Assembly (NCBI GenBank): GCA_903848655.1
Contig: CAINGT010000051.1
Location: 1-36,401, forward strand
Length of the DNA: 36,401 nucleotides
Direction: 5' to 3'
Source: an uncultured Sphingomonadales bacterium
Lineage (GTDB): Bacteria; Pseudomonadota; Alphaproteobacteria; Sphingomonadales; Sphingomonadaceae
Part shown: piece after piece, positions 18,188 to 27,266 of the stretch
How positions within the stretch are numbered: the first letter of the stretch is position 1
How the letters are laid out: every line of letters begins with the position of its first letter
Program-made: the position numbers and the translations under genes
Notes under the pieces: model-generated
Told to the model about the DNA's origin: nothing
The model's database searches: none
Seen by the model: only the letters and a program-made list of their open reading frames with translations

Positions 18188-18466
18188 TCAGCGAAAATTG
18201 TCGGCGTAGCTTTGCAGTTTCAGCCGACGCGGCGGGGTGGCGGTGACATGGACGGCAATGCCGTGGCGGTCGGCATACGCTTGCGCGGCGGCAGCGCTGG
18301 GGAAAGTCAGCACGACTTGCGCCCGGGTATCGCCGGATCCGGCCCAGCCGGTCAGCGGGTCGGGCCGTTTCGCTTCGGCGGGGGCGAATTCGAGCAGCCA
18401 GTCGCCGGTCCGGGCTTTGCCGGACTGCATGGCGTTTTTCGGGCGTTGATAGATGCGTGCAGACAT
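18188..18466 (-). CDS. NDUFS4-like complex I accessory subunit (ETC_C1 family)
   Basis: The product resembles the NADH dehydrogenase accessory subunit NDUFS4, a family shared by alphaproteobacteria and mitochondria. It probably associates with complex I at the cytoplasmic side of the membrane. Typical stretches are ARIYQRPKNAMQSGKA, WLLEFAPAEAKRPDPLTGW, the region around TFPSAAAAQAYADRHGI, and the C-terminal YADNFR. The ATG at 18466 gives 92 residues beginning MSARIYQR. Upstream in-frame codons at 18481 and 18538 would add unrelated residues, the latter overlapping hrpB. It lies 49 bases downstream of the hrpB stop on the same strand. No nuo genes are nearby, which is usual for this subunit. 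Confidence 0.88.
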   Translation of the reverse strand: MSARIYQRPKNAMQSGKARTGDWLLEFAPAEAKRPDPLTGWAGSGDTRAQVVLTFPSAAAAQAYADRHGIAVHVTATPPRRLKLQSYADNFR

Positions 18467-18515
18467 GGCGCGAGTTTGCATCCGAATCGGGGTGCAAGGC
18501 AAGTGCGTCTTTACG

Positions 18516-20996
18516 TTATGCGCGCGTCTGCCGGTCAAAAGCGTTGCGGGTCTTCAGGCTGGGTTGTTCGGTCCACGGCGTGTCGGGCCAGCGGTGGCGG
18601 GGATAGCGGCCTTTCATGTCCTTCACCACATCGCGCCACGATCCGCGCCAGAACCCGGGCAGATCGGCGGTAGTCTGGATCGGCGATCCGCCGGGCGATG
18701 TCAGCGACAGCAGCAAGGCGCGCGGCGGCTGGCCGATCATGGGGTGCCGATCAAGCCCGAACAGCGCCTGCACGCGCAATTCCACCGTCGGCCCGCCGTC
18801 ATGGGCATAATCGATGCCATGGCGGCTGCCGGTCGGCGCGACGAATTCCGCCGGGGCCAGCCGGTCGAGTTCGCGGCGCTGGGCATGGTCAAGCCGCGCC
18901 AGCAGCGCATCATGCAAGCGTGCGGGCGACACCGCGAAATCGCGCCGCCCGGTCAACGATGGAGCCAACCACGAGTCCGCCTCGGCCAGCAGCACCGCCG
19001 GGTCGAGCGCGGTGATCCCGGCATAATGCGCGCGTTCGATCAGCGCCGCGCTCGCTTTGCCGAGCGGCAACAGGCCAAGCCCGTGGTCGCGCAACGCCGC
19101 GATCAGCCGAGCCACCACCGCCGCATCGTCGGGCGCGGGATCGGGCACCCGGGCCAGCACGATAGCCCCCAGCCGCCGTTCGCTGCGCGCCTCGACTCGT
19201 GCCTCTGCCGCATGCCAGTCGAGCGTGCTGCGCACCTCCAACCGATGCGCCAACAGCCGCACGATATCGGCCTCATCAAGCGCCAGCGCGGCGGTGATGC
19301 GCGGCCCACGCGCCTCACCCTGCGCATCGCCGATCACCAGCCAACGCGCGGTTATCAGCGGCGATGCGGGGTCGAGCCGATAGCCGCGCCCGCCCGCCGC
19401 CAGCCAGTCTTCGCCATTGCTGGTGCGCGCCCGCGCGATCCGGTCAGGAAACGCTTCGGCCAGCAGCACTGCCGCCGGGACATCGCCCGCCGCATCGCCC
19501 GGCTGCGCCAGCCGCAACGCGGCGCGCGCCCAGCGCCCGGCCAGATCGCGCGCCGCCCCGGCCCGTGCCGACCGGTCCGCGTTCCACCGGTCAAGGCGCT
19601 GCGCCAGATCATCCCCCGCCCCGCCCAGCCCGCGTTCCTGCAACATCAGCGCCAGCCGCGCCGCCGTGGTGGCCGCCCCGACCCCGTGGCTGGCGCCGAA
19701 CAGCACCATATGCGCCAACGCCGGTTCCATCGGCAGGCTGGCCATCGCAGTGCCGTGCGGCGTGATCCGCCCGAGCGGATCGAGCGCGCCGAGCGCGGTC
19801 AGCCCCGTGCGCGCGGCATCGAGCGCGACAGCAGGCGGCGGATCGAGCCACGCCAGCGCGGCGGCATCGCTTGCCCCCCATTGCGCCAGCGTCAGCGCGA
19901 GCGTCGCGAGATCCTGATTGAGGATTTCGGGCGGCGCAAAGGCCGCGCGCCCCGGATGCGCCGCTTCGTCCCACAAGCGATAAGCCACACCCGGCCCTTG
20001 CCGCGCCGCGCGTCCGGCGCGCTGCGCCGCCGCCGCTTGGGCGGCGCGTGTGGTCACCAGCCGCGTGACCCCAGCCGCTTTGTCGAATTCGGCCTGCCGC
20101 GTCAGCCCGGAATCGACCACGATGCACACCCCATCGAGCGTGAGCGAGGTTTCGGCAATATTGGTTGCCAGCACCACACGGCGGCGACCGGCGGGATCGG
20201 CGCGGATCGCGGCGCGCTGGCCCGCGGGGTCGATCTGCCCGTGGAGCGGCAGCACCAGCGCTTGCGGCAAGCGGCTGGCAAGCAAGTCTGCCGTGCGATC
20301 AATCTGCCGCACGCCGGGCAGAAACGCCAGAATATCGCCCGTGGTCTCGCCCCAGGCGCGGGCGATGGCAGCGCACATTTGCATTTCGACCGGCTGATCG
20401 GTGCGCCAGCCCAGCCAGCGAATGGCGAGCGGCCACGCGATCCCCGCGCTTTCCACCACTGGCACCGCCGCCCCGCCGCGCGCGAGCAATGCGGCAAACC
20501 GCGCACCATCGAGCGTGGCCGACATCACCAGCAGCCGCAGATCGGGGCGCAGCACGGCTTGCGCCTCGATTGCCAGCGCCAGCGCCAGATCGGCGGCGGC
20601 ATGGCGTTCGTGTGCTTCGTCAAACAGCACCGCCGATACCCCGGCAAGATCGGGATCGGCGAGCAGCGCGGCGACGAAAATCGCCTCGGTCATCACCACG
20701 ATCCGCGTTGCCGCGCTGCGCCGCGAATCGAGCCGGGTAACATAACCCACCGTCTGACCGGCGGATTCGCCGATCAATTCAGCCATGCGTTCTGCCGCGG
20801 CGCGCGCTGCCACGCGCCGGGGGCTGAGCACGATGACCGTGCCCTGGCACCACGCCTGCCCGATCAGCGCGGGTGCCACCGCTGTGGTCTTGCCCGCACC
20901 CGGCGGCGCAATCAGCACCGCCGCCCGTCCTTGCGCCAGCGCGGCCAGCAGTTGATCGAGCACGGCATGGATCGGCAAATCAGCCACTGTGCTCAC
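18516..20996 (-). CDS. hrpB: ATP-dependent helicase HrpB (DEAH family)
   Basis: HrpB is a DEAH-box helicase, probably acting on RNA in the cytoplasm; its cellular role is poorly defined in most bacteria. The motifs run in order: APPGAGKTT (I), SPRRVAARAAAERM (Ia), DEAHERH (II), MSATLDG (III), NIAETSLTLDGV (V) and QRAGRAAR (VI; the usual second Gly of GRAGR is Ala). The C-terminal HrpB-specific domain ends with the typical MKGRYPRHRWPDTPW. Its 826 residues are full length. The start codon is GTG at 20996; the deacetylase stop lies 27 bases upstream, so the two may share a transcript. Confidence 0.94.
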   Translation of the reverse strand: MSTVADLPIHAVLDQLLAALAQGRAAVLIAPPGAGKTTAVAPALIGQAWCQGTVIVLSPRRVAARAAAERMAELIGESAGQTVGYVTRLDSRRSAATRIVVMTEAIFVAALLADPDLAGVSAVLFDEAHERHAAADLALALAIEAQAVLRPDLRLLVMSATLDGARFAALLARGGAAVPVVESAGIAWPLAIRWLGWRTDQPVEMQMCAAIARAWGETTGDILAFLPGVRQIDRTADLLASRLPQALVLPLHGQIDPAGQRAAIRADPAGRRRVVLATNIAETSLTLDGVCIVVDSGLTRQAEFDKAAGVTRLVTTRAAQAAAAQRAGRAARQGPGVAYRLWDEAAHPGRAAFAPPEILNQDLATLALTLAQWGASDAAALAWLDPPPAVALDAARTGLTALGALDPLGRITPHGTAMASLPMEPALAHMVLFGASHGVGAATTAARLALMLQERGLGGAGDDLAQRLDRWNADRSARAGAARDLAGRWARAALRLAQPGDAAGDVPAAVLLAEAFPDRIARARTSNGEDWLAAGGRGYRLDPASPLITARWLVIGDAQGEARGPRITAALALDEADIVRLLAHRLEVRSTLDWHAAEARVEARSERRLGAIVLARVPDPAPDDAAVVARLIAALRDHGLGLLPLGKASAALIERAHYAGITALDPAVLLAEADSWLAPSLTGRRDFAVSPARLHDALLARLDHAQRRELDRLAPAEFVAPTGSRHGIDYAHDGGPTVELRVQALFGLDRHPMIGQPPRALLLSLTSPGGSPIQTTADLPGFWRGSWRDVVKDMKGRYPRHRWPDTPWTEQPSLKTRNAFDRQTRA

Positions 20997-21023
20997 CCGA
21001 AAACCAGCAGCGCCGGCATAAAA

Positions 21024-21983
21024 CTATTTGCTGTCCAGCCGGTTATAGGCCTGCTCGATCGCCATTGGCACGTCTTCAAAGCTGTCCCACGGCAAATCCT
21101 TGTTCAGCGTGATCGACCAGCGTTCCAGCCATTCGATCCCGTCTTTGCCGGAATAGCCGTCGGCAGTGCGGTAGGCGGGATCGCGCAAAGCCTGCTCCAG
21201 CGTGACCGGATGCAGGTTTTGCCGCGCCAGAATCGCCGCCAGCGCATCAAAACAATCCGCATTCAGCCGCGAATCGTGCAGCAGCATGACATAAGCGATA
21301 TCGCGCCCGAACAACGCGCGTGATGCGCGACGGTACCAGCCGATGGTGCGTTCGGTATAGCCAAGATAGGCATTGCGGATGCGCCGCACCCCGGCAGCGT
21401 CACCATGCAGCATCGCTTCGTCATAAGGTTCGGCAAATTCCCAGTCATCGGCATCAATCGTGACCGGCGCAACGCGATAGCCATGCGCTGCCAGCCAGCC
21501 GTCGATCTGCGCCTTGACCGGTGCCGGACTGCCGGTTTCAAGATAAGGATGGCGAAACCACTGCAACCGGCGGTGCGCCGCCGCCATCAATGGGCGGATC
21601 ACGGTTTCGCCCTTGGCGATATCGGCAATATAGGCGCTCGCGCCGATCTCATTTGGGCTGGAATGGTCGAATGTATGATTGCCAAGATCAAACCCGGCAT
21701 TCAGCCAGCGCCGTAACAGCGCAATCTGGCGCGGGCGGATCATGTCGTCCAGCTTGCCCTCGTTGACAAAACCGATGGCGGGGGCGCGGTGCCGCCGCAG
21801 GCCTGCGATCAGCGCCGCGCTGGTGGCATCGGCATAAGCCTGATCGGGCTTGAGCACGATGCCCGGCAGATCATCGAAAGTCAGCGCGACTTCGGCGCGC
21901 GGAGGCAGTGGCTGCGCAGCGAACGCCACCGGAGTTGCCACAGTCAGCGTGGCCACGGCAAAAAGAAACCAGCGAAGCGGCAC
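21024..21983 (-). CDS. Secreted polysaccharide deacetylase (NodB fold)
   Basis: This is a CE4/NodB-type deacetylase, 319 residues from the GTG at 21983. That start has AGGA about 7 bases upstream and opens a clean signal peptide (MPLRWFLFAVATLTVATPVAFA). An upstream in-frame start at 22040 would bury that peptide. Active-site motifs are TFDD (Asp37/Asp38), NHTFDH with metal ligands His103 and His107, FRHPYLETG, DADDWEF and MLLHDS. It is predicted to remove acetyl groups from a polymer in the periplasm; peptidoglycan, chitin-like or exopolysaccharide substrates cannot be told apart here. It is divergent from the aldo/keto reductase gene across a 268-base spacer. Confidence 0.9.
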   Translation of the reverse strand: MPLRWFLFAVATLTVATPVAFAAQPLPPRAEVALTFDDLPGIVLKPDQAYADATSAALIAGLRRHRAPAIGFVNEGKLDDMIRPRQIALLRRWLNAGFDLGNHTFDHSSPNEIGASAYIADIAKGETVIRPLMAAAHRRLQWFRHPYLETGSPAPVKAQIDGWLAAHGYRVAPVTIDADDWEFAEPYDEAMLHGDAAGVRRIRNAYLGYTERTIGWYRRASRALFGRDIAYVMLLHDSRLNADCFDALAAILARQNLHPVTLEQALRDPAYRTADGYSGKDGIEWLERWSITLNKDLPWDSFEDVPMAIEQAYNRLDSK

Positions 21984-22001
21984 GTAAAATCCTGTTGGGT
22001 A

Positions 22002-22030
22002 AGCGAGGAAACAGTCGCTTGCCTTATAAT
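22002..22030. promoter_or_regulatory. TATAAT-like promoter element in divergent spacer
   Basis: TATAAT occurs at 22025-22030 on the + strand, and the same AT block gives TATAAG on the - strand, placed about 40 bases before the deacetylase start. A clear -35 hexamer is missing on either strand, so direction and use are uncertain. Confidence 0.25.
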
Positions 22031-22140
22031 CATGGCCCATGGTGCAGTGCAGGGCAATTATGCTGTTCGCACCAAAAATCCGGGGAAAACAGACGCAGAC
22101 CCGCCGGTCAGCGTGGGATTTGGCGGTGTGCTGGACCCAT

Positions 22141-22180
22141 GCCTTTCGGCCATGGCGGTACGCCTTTCGGCCATGGCGGT
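22141..22180. repeat. Two-copy 21-base direct repeat
   Basis: GCCTTTCGGCCATGGCGGT occurs at 22141-22159 and again at 22162-22180, a 21-base period. Each copy contains the short palindrome GCCATGGC. It lies in the spacer upstream of the aldo/keto reductase. It may be a tandem operator or simply a local duplication. Confidence 0.7.
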
Positions 22181-22251
22181 GCTTGACGGCGAAGCCCGAT
22201 TTCGGGCAATCCCGATCGATCCCTGAACAGTTCGCTTAAAAAGGCCCGATT

Positions 22252-23268
22252 ATGCAACACCGCCGCCTTGGCACATCAGCAATCGTCGTATCCGCGATCT
22301 GCATGGGTACGATGACATTCGGCAGTCAGGCGGATGAGGCGACTGCGCTGCGCGTGCTTGATCGCAGCTTTGACGCGGGGATCGACTTTTATGACACCGC
22401 CGAAACCTATCCGGTGCCACCCGATGTCAAATGGGCCGGGCGGACCGAAGACATCGTCGGCAAATGGCTGAAAACCAAGCCGCGCGATGCGATCATCGTG
22501 GCCACCAAAGTGTCGGGACCCAGCCATACCTGGTTCAAAAGCCCCAAACGCAGCGGCATGACCGCGCTTGACCGGCGCAATATCCTGACCGCCGTCGATG
22601 AAAGCCTGACCCGGCTGGGCACCGACTATATCGACTTGTACCAGACCCATTGGCCCGACCACGATACCGCCTATGACGAAACGCTCGATGTGCTCGATGA
22701 ACTGGTGCGCGCGGGCAAAGTGCGGATAACCGGCTGTTCCAACGAAACCGCCTGGGGGTTGATGAAATCGCTGGCAACCGCAGAGCGGCTCGGTACAGCG
22801 CGGTATCAGACGATCCAGAACAATTTCAGCCTCAACCACCGACGCTTCGAAGATGAACTGGCACAAGTCTGCCGCAAGGAAGGGGTCAGCCTGATCCCCT
22901 ATTCGCCCATCGCAGGCGGGGTGCTGGCCACCAAGTACAGCAACGGCGCAAGGCCGGCCAAAGCGCGGTTTTCGCACTATCTTGAACTGGGCGGGCGTCA
23001 GGCCGCGATGGCACAGCGCTTTGTCAACGACCGCTCGATCACGGCTGCCGAACGCTTTGCCGCCGTGGCCGCCGATCACGGGCTGGACCCGGTAACGCTT
23101 GCGGTGGCGTGGTCAAAGCAGCACGATTTCGTTGCCTCAACGATTGTCGGGGTCAGCACCGAAGCCCAGCTTGATCCGATTTTCGCCGCCGCCGATCTGA
23201 TCCTGCCCGATAGCGCGCTGGACGCCATCAACGCTGTCAGCCGCGAAATTCCTTACCCGATGGGATAA
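22252..23268 (+). CDS. Aldo/keto reductase (Tas-like)
   Basis: This is a cytosolic NADPH-dependent oxidoreductase of the aldo/keto reductase superfamily, 338 residues in a single TIM barrel. The catalytic tetrad is present: Asp48 and Tyr53 in FYDTAETY, Lys86 in VATKVSG, and His133 in YQTHWPD. SLIPYSPIAGGVL and the late STIVGVS segment form the cofactor-binding side. The layout, with an insertion after the catalytic Tyr (PVPPDVKWAGRTEDIVG), resembles E. coli Tas. The natural substrate is unknown. The ATG at 22252 has an AAAAAGG stretch a few bases upstream. The gene is upstream of ahcY on the same strand, 149 bases apart, and probably separately transcribed. Confidence 0.93.
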   Translation: MQHRRLGTSAIVVSAICMGTMTFGSQADEATALRVLDRSFDAGIDFYDTAETYPVPPDVKWAGRTEDIVGKWLKTKPRDAIIVATKVSGPSHTWFKSPKRSGMTALDRRNILTAVDESLTRLGTDYIDLYQTHWPDHDTAYDETLDVLDELVRAGKVRITGCSNETAWGLMKSLATAERLGTARYQTIQNNFSLNHRRFEDELAQVCRKEGVSLIPYSPIAGGVLATKYSNGARPAKARFSHYLELGGRQAAMAQRFVNDRSITAAERFAAVAADHGLDPVTLAVAWSKQHDFVASTIVGVSTEAQLDPIFAAADLILPDSALDAINAVSREIPYPMG

Positions 23269-23341
23269 AACTGTGCGTCGGTTTGCCCCTGGTGATGCGG
23301 ATACGGCACGGGCACCCCGACCGTGAACTTGCACGGCACTG

Positions 23342-23361
23342 ATATAAAGATATCTTTATAT
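23342..23361. promoter_or_regulatory. Perfect 20-bp palindrome upstream of ahcY (possible SahR-type operator)
   Basis: ATATAAAGATATCTTTATAT is a perfect 20-base palindrome ending 56 bases before the ahcY start, in an AT-rich patch that stands out from the surrounding G+C-rich DNA. ArsR-family regulators such as SahR are known to control ahcY and methionine-cycle genes in Proteobacteria through AT-rich palindromes of this kind. Assigning it to SahR is inference, as no regulator gene lies in the window. Confidence 0.65.
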
Positions 23362-23417
23362 TATTATCTGATGGCGCTAAGGGGGTGGAAATCCGCTTGT
23401 GCAGGGAGTGCCATTCA

Positions 23418-24818
23418 GTGAGCCAACAGGACTACGTGATCGCCGATATCGGCCTTGCCGACTATGGCCGTGCCGAAATCGCCATTGCGGAAACCGAAAT
23501 GCCCGGGCTGATGGCCTTGCGCCGCGAATTCGGGCCGTCGCAACCGCTGCGCGGCGCGCGCATTACCGGATCGCTGCATATGACGATCCAGACCGCGGTG
23601 CTGATCGAAACGCTGGTCGCGCTGGGCGCGCACGTGCGCTGGGCGACGTGCAATATCTTTTCGACGCAAGACCATGCCGCCGCCGCGATTGCCGCCGCCG
23701 GGATCCCGGTGTTCGCGATCAAGGGCGAAACACTGGCGGATTACTGGGACTATGTCGGGCGCATTTTCGATTGGGACGATGGCAGCGGGCGCACCGCCAA
23801 CCTGATCCTTGACGATGGCGGTGATGCCACGATGTTTGCGCTGTGGGGCGCGCGGATCGAAGCGGGCGATGCCTTGCCTGACCCCGCCAATGCCGAAGAA
23901 ATCGAATTCCAGCGCGCGCTCAAAGCGTTCGTCAAAGCCCGCCCCGGCTATTTGACGATGAGCGTGGCGCATATCAAAGGCGTGTCCGAAGAAACCACCA
24001 CCGGGGTGCACCGGTTGTACCATATCGCCAAAGACGGCAAGCTGCCGTTCCCCGCGATCAATGTGAACGATTCGGTCACCAAGTCGAAATTCGACAATTT
24101 GTATGGCTGCAAGGAATCGCTGGTCGATGCCATCCGCCGCGCCACCGATGTCATGCTGGCGGGCAAAGTCGCCTGCGTGGCCGGGTTTGGTGATGTCGGC
24201 AAAGGCTCCGCCGCCAGCTTGCGCAACGGCGGCGCGCGCGTGATCGTGACAGAAATCGACCCGATCTGCGCGTTGCAGGCGGCGATGGAAGGCTATGAAG
24301 TCGTGACGATGGAAGACGCGGTCACCCGCGCGGACATTTTCGTGACTGCCACCGGCAACGAGGATGTCATCACCGCCGACCACATGAAGGCGATGAAGCC
24401 GATGAGCATCGTGTGCAACATCGGGCACTTTGACAGCGAAATCCAGATTGCCGCGCTGTCGAACTACAAATGGACCGAAGTGAAGCCGGGTACCGATCTG
24501 GTCGAATTTCCCGATGGCAAGCAGATCATCGTGCTGGCCAAAGGGCGGCTGGTCAATCTGGGTTGCGCCACCGGCCACCCCAGTTTCGTGATGTCGGCCA
24601 GCTTTACCAACCAGACGCTGGCGCAGATCGAACTGTTCACCAAAGCGGCGGACTATGGCAACACCGTGCACGTGCTGCCCAAACACCTCGATGAAAAAGT
24701 CGCGGCGCTGCATCTGGAAAAACTCGGCGTCCGGCTGACCACGCTGACCGACCGCCAGTCGAGCTATATCGGCGTTCCGGCGCAAGGGCCGTTCAAGCCG
24801 GACCATTACCGGTATTGA
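23418..24818 (+). CDS. ahcY: Adenosylhomocysteinase (SAH hydrolase)
   Basis: AhcY splits S-adenosylhomocysteine into adenosine and homocysteine, clearing the inhibitory product of methyltransferases and feeding the methionine cycle. The chosen GTG at 23418 gives [17 protein letters not shown], the normal family N-terminus, with GGGAG about 9 bases upstream; the open frame to 23385 adds unlikely residues. The product has 466 residues. Key parts are [16 protein letters not shown] (with His54), an insertion of about 40 residues typical of many bacterial enzymes (around [11 protein letters not shown]), the NAD-binding loop G256-[21 protein letters not shown], and the C-terminal KPDHYRY, whose Lys/Tyr contact NAD in known structures. 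A 20-bp palindrome lies upstream. Confidence 0.97.
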   Translation: MSQQDYVIADIGLADYGRAEIAIAETEMPGLMALRREFGPSQPLRGARITGSLHMTIQTAVLIETLVALGAHVRWATCNIFSTQDHAAAAIAAAGIPVFAIKGETLADYWDYVGRIFDWDDGSGRTANLILDDGGDATMFALWGARIEAGDALPDPANAEEIEFQRALKAFVKARPGYLTMSVAHIKGVSEETTTGVHRLYHIAKDGKLPFPAINVNDSVTKSKFDNLYGCKESLVDAIRRATDVMLAGKVACVAGFGDVGKGSAASLRNGGARVIVTEIDPICALQAAMEGYEVVTMEDAVTRADIFVTATGNEDVITADHMKAMKPMSIVCNIGHFDSEIQIAALSNYKWTEVKPGTDLVEFPDGKQIIVLAKGRLVNLGCATGHPSFVMSASFTNQTLAQIELFTKAADYGNTVHVLPKHLDEKVAALHLEKLGVRLTTLTDRQSSYIGVPAQGPFKPDHYRY

Positions 24819-24831
24819 GAGTCTGCTGCGA

Positions 24832-24851
24832 AAGTCGCCTGACGGCGACTT
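24832..24851 (+). terminator. Hairpin after ahcY
   Basis: AAGTCGCC and GGCGACTT form a perfect 8-bp stem with a TGAC loop, 13 bases after the ahcY stop. No T-run follows, so termination would be weak or Rho-assisted. It separates ahcY from the divL operon. Confidence 0.4.
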
Positions 24852-24908
24852 CGTGCCACCCACCGCCCGCCATTGTAATTCCGGCGTGGCGGCTTTAGCG
24901 TCGCGCCA

Positions 24909-27266
24909 ATGGTGCTGAACCAAACCGCGCTGGTGGTGATCGGTCTGATGATGGCCGGCTGGACTGGCGCGGCAGCGTGGGCCGTGCTGGTGACGCGGGT
25001 GCGCCAGGCGCAGATCGAAGCGGGGCTGCGGCTGGCGCGCCGTTTGGCGCGAATGGCCGACAATGCGCCTGCATTGCCGCTGGTGGTGCGCGTCGATGGC
25101 CGGATCGAAGGCTCGGCGCGGCTGGCGGGGTGGTTCGGCTTTGCGACGATGCCCGACACTTTGTCCGAACTCGATGCCAACGTAGCGGGCGGCGAACGGG
25201 GATTTGACGAATACCAGTTGTCGTTGCTCAACGATGCGGTGCGGCGCACGCAAAAGACCGGTGGCCCGTTCCGGCTGACGCTGCGCCCGCGCGGCAGCGA
25301 CCGGACACTGGGGGTGCGCGGCGATCTGGCCGACGCGCAAGTTTCGCCCGGCGGCGCGGCGCTGGTGTGGTTTTTCGATTTCACCGAAAGCGAGGATGAA
25401 CTGCGCCAGTTGCGCGCGCAAGCCGCGGGTGCACGGGCGGATTTTGCGGGATTGTCGGGGCTGATCGAGGCAGCGCCGCTGCCAATGTGGTTTCGCGGGT
25501 CCGATCTGGCGTTGCGGCTGGTCAATACCGCTTATGTCCGCGCGGTGGGCGCGCGCAGTGGTGCCGAGGTCGTGGCCAGCGGTGCCGAATTGGTCGAACC
25601 CGTCGATGGGGCCAACCCGCGCGATGTGGCGCGGTCTGCACAATTGCGCGGGATGCCGATCGAGCGCGTGGTATCGGCCACGATTGGCGGGCAACGCCGC
25701 TCATTGCGCGTGATCGACTTGCCGCTCGGCGATGACGGCGTGGCCGGTTATGCGGTCGATATCGAAGAAGTGGAGGAATTGACCCGCCAGTTTCGCCGGT
25801 TCCGCGCGGCACAGCGCCAGATGCTTGATACGATGTCGGCGGCGGTGGCGCAATTTGATGAACGGCGCAATCTGGTGTTCGTCAACCAGCCGTTCTTGCG
25901 CCTGTTCAGCATTGCCCCGGCATGGGTGGCGGATACGCCCCCGTTTGACCGGGTGCTCGATCAGTTGCGCGATCGCGGCCGTCTGCCCGAAGTGCGCGAT
26001 TTTCCCGAATGGCGGCGCGAACGCCAGGGCTGGTTCCTAAGCCGCGAGGCGCGCGAGGAATCGTGGCATTTGTCCGATGCCACGCATTTGCGCGTGGTCG
26101 GCCAGCCGATGCCCGATGGCGGGCTGTTGATGATTTTTGAAGACCGGACCGAACAGTTGCAACTGTCCGCGACGCGCGACACGCTGGTGCTGACGCGTAC
26201 TGCGACATTTGACAACTTGTTCGAATCGCTGGCGGTGTTCGGCCCTGACAGCAAGTTGCAATTGTGGAACCAGCGGTTTGCCGCCGATTGGGGGCTGGAT
26301 GAAGGTTGGCTGGCGGATCAGCCGCGCGCCGATGCGATCCTTGCCCAGATTGCCACGCGGCTGCGCGATCCTGCCCAAGTCGCCGCCATTGCCTCCGCGA
26401 TCGAGGTGGCAACGCTTGAACGACGACAGGAAGCCGGGCGGCTGACGCTGGCCGACGGGCGCTATCTGGCGTTTGCCGGGGTGCCGCTGCCCGATGGCAA
26501 CGGCATGCTGACTGTGCTTGACATCACCGATTCGCAAAAAGCCGAAACAATGCTGCGCGAACGCAACGCCGCGCTGGTCGAAGCTGACGCGCTCAAGACC
26601 CGGTTCATTGCCAATATGAGCTATGAATTCCGCACCCCGCTGACTTCGATCCGTGGCTTTGCCGAAATGTTGCAGGCCGGGCTGGCGGGCGATCTGCCCG
26701 ATCCGGCGCGCGACTATATTGATGCGATCATGACCTCGGTCGAACGGTTGAGCGAACAGATCGAAAACGTGCTGGATCTGTCGCAAGCAGAAGCCGGAAC
26801 TTTGCCGATCACGCGCGACCCCGTGGCGGTGTTCGCCTTGCTGGGCGAAGTGGTCAACGATCGGGCAGAACGGATCGATCAGGCGCACCTGACGCTCGAC
26901 TTGCGCGTGAGTGCAACGCTTGGCAGCGTGACCGGCGATGCTCGGCGGCTGCACCGCGCATTCGGCCATTTGCTGGACAATGCCATCGCCGCGACCCCGG
27001 CAGGCGGGCGCATTGTCGTGGCGGCAGATCGCCGCTCCGACCGCATGGTGCAGATTACCGTGGCCGATAATGGCTCCGGCATGGAACCGGGGCAATTGGC
27101 GCGGGCGCTCGAAGGCCTGACGCTTGCCCCCGATGACCAAGGGATCGCGCGCCGCAGTGGATTGGGACTGCCGCTGGTGCGCCAGGTGATCGCCGCGCAC
27201 GGCGGTACGATGGAAATCATGTCAGAGCCGGGCCGCGGCACCACTGCGGTCGTGGTGCTGCCATGA
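24909..27266 (+). CDS. divL: DivL-type sensor kinase homologue with Tyr at the phosphoacceptor site
   Basis: The 785-residue product has an N-terminal membrane helix (LVVIGLMMAGWTGAAAWAVLV), several PAS-like domains (roughly 60-165, 185-285, 300-400 and 425-545), a HisKA-like dimerisation helix and a HATPase domain (HLLDNAIAA, DNGSGM, GLGLPLVRQVI). The H-box reads NMSYEFRTPL: the His expected in SHELRTPL is Tyr572. That replacement is the hallmark of Caulobacter DivL, which links DivK to CckA and the CtrA cell-cycle regulator. The PAS-rich layout and the following tsaE gene also fit DivL. It is therefore unlikely to act as an ordinary His autokinase. The stop overlaps tsaE by 4 bases. Confidence 0.88.
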   Translation: MVLNQTALVVIGLMMAGWTGAAAWAVLVTRVRQAQIEAGLRLARRLARMADNAPALPLVVRVDGRIEGSARLAGWFGFATMPDTLSELDANVAGGERGFDEYQLSLLNDAVRRTQKTGGPFRLTLRPRGSDRTLGVRGDLADAQVSPGGAALVWFFDFTESEDELRQLRAQAAGARADFAGLSGLIEAAPLPMWFRGSDLALRLVNTAYVRAVGARSGAEVVASGAELVEPVDGANPRDVARSAQLRGMPIERVVSATIGGQRRSLRVIDLPLGDDGVAGYAVDIEEVEELTRQFRRFRAAQRQMLDTMSAAVAQFDERRNLVFVNQPFLRLFSIAPAWVADTPPFDRVLDQLRDRGRLPEVRDFPEWRRERQGWFLSREAREESWHLSDATHLRVVGQPMPDGGLLMIFEDRTEQLQLSATRDTLVLTRTATFDNLFESLAVFGPDSKLQLWNQRFAADWGLDEGWLADQPRADAILAQIATRLRDPAQVAAIASAIEVATLERRQEAGRLTLADGRYLAFAGVPLPDGNGMLTVLDITDSQKAETMLRERNAALVEADALKTRFIANMSYEFRTPLTSIRGFAEMLQAGLAGDLPDPARDYIDAIMTSVERLSEQIENVLDLSQAEAGTLPITRDPVAVFALLGEVVNDRAERIDQAHLTLDLRVSATLGSVTGDARRLHRAFGHLLDNAIAATPAGGRIVVAADRRSDRMVQITVADNGSGMEPGQLARALEGLTLAPDDQGIARRSGLGLPLVRQVIAAHGGTMEIMSEPGRGTTAVVVLP

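Noticed and set aside
22039..22239. Small open frame containing a repeated AFRPWR unit
   Set aside because: The peptide repeat only reflects the 21-base DNA repeat; there is no ribosome-binding site and no protein-like composition.
23269..23417. SAH or SAM riboswitch upstream of ahcY
   Set aside because: I could not find the conserved core of an SAH riboswitch. The only clear structure is the DNA palindrome at 23342-23361.
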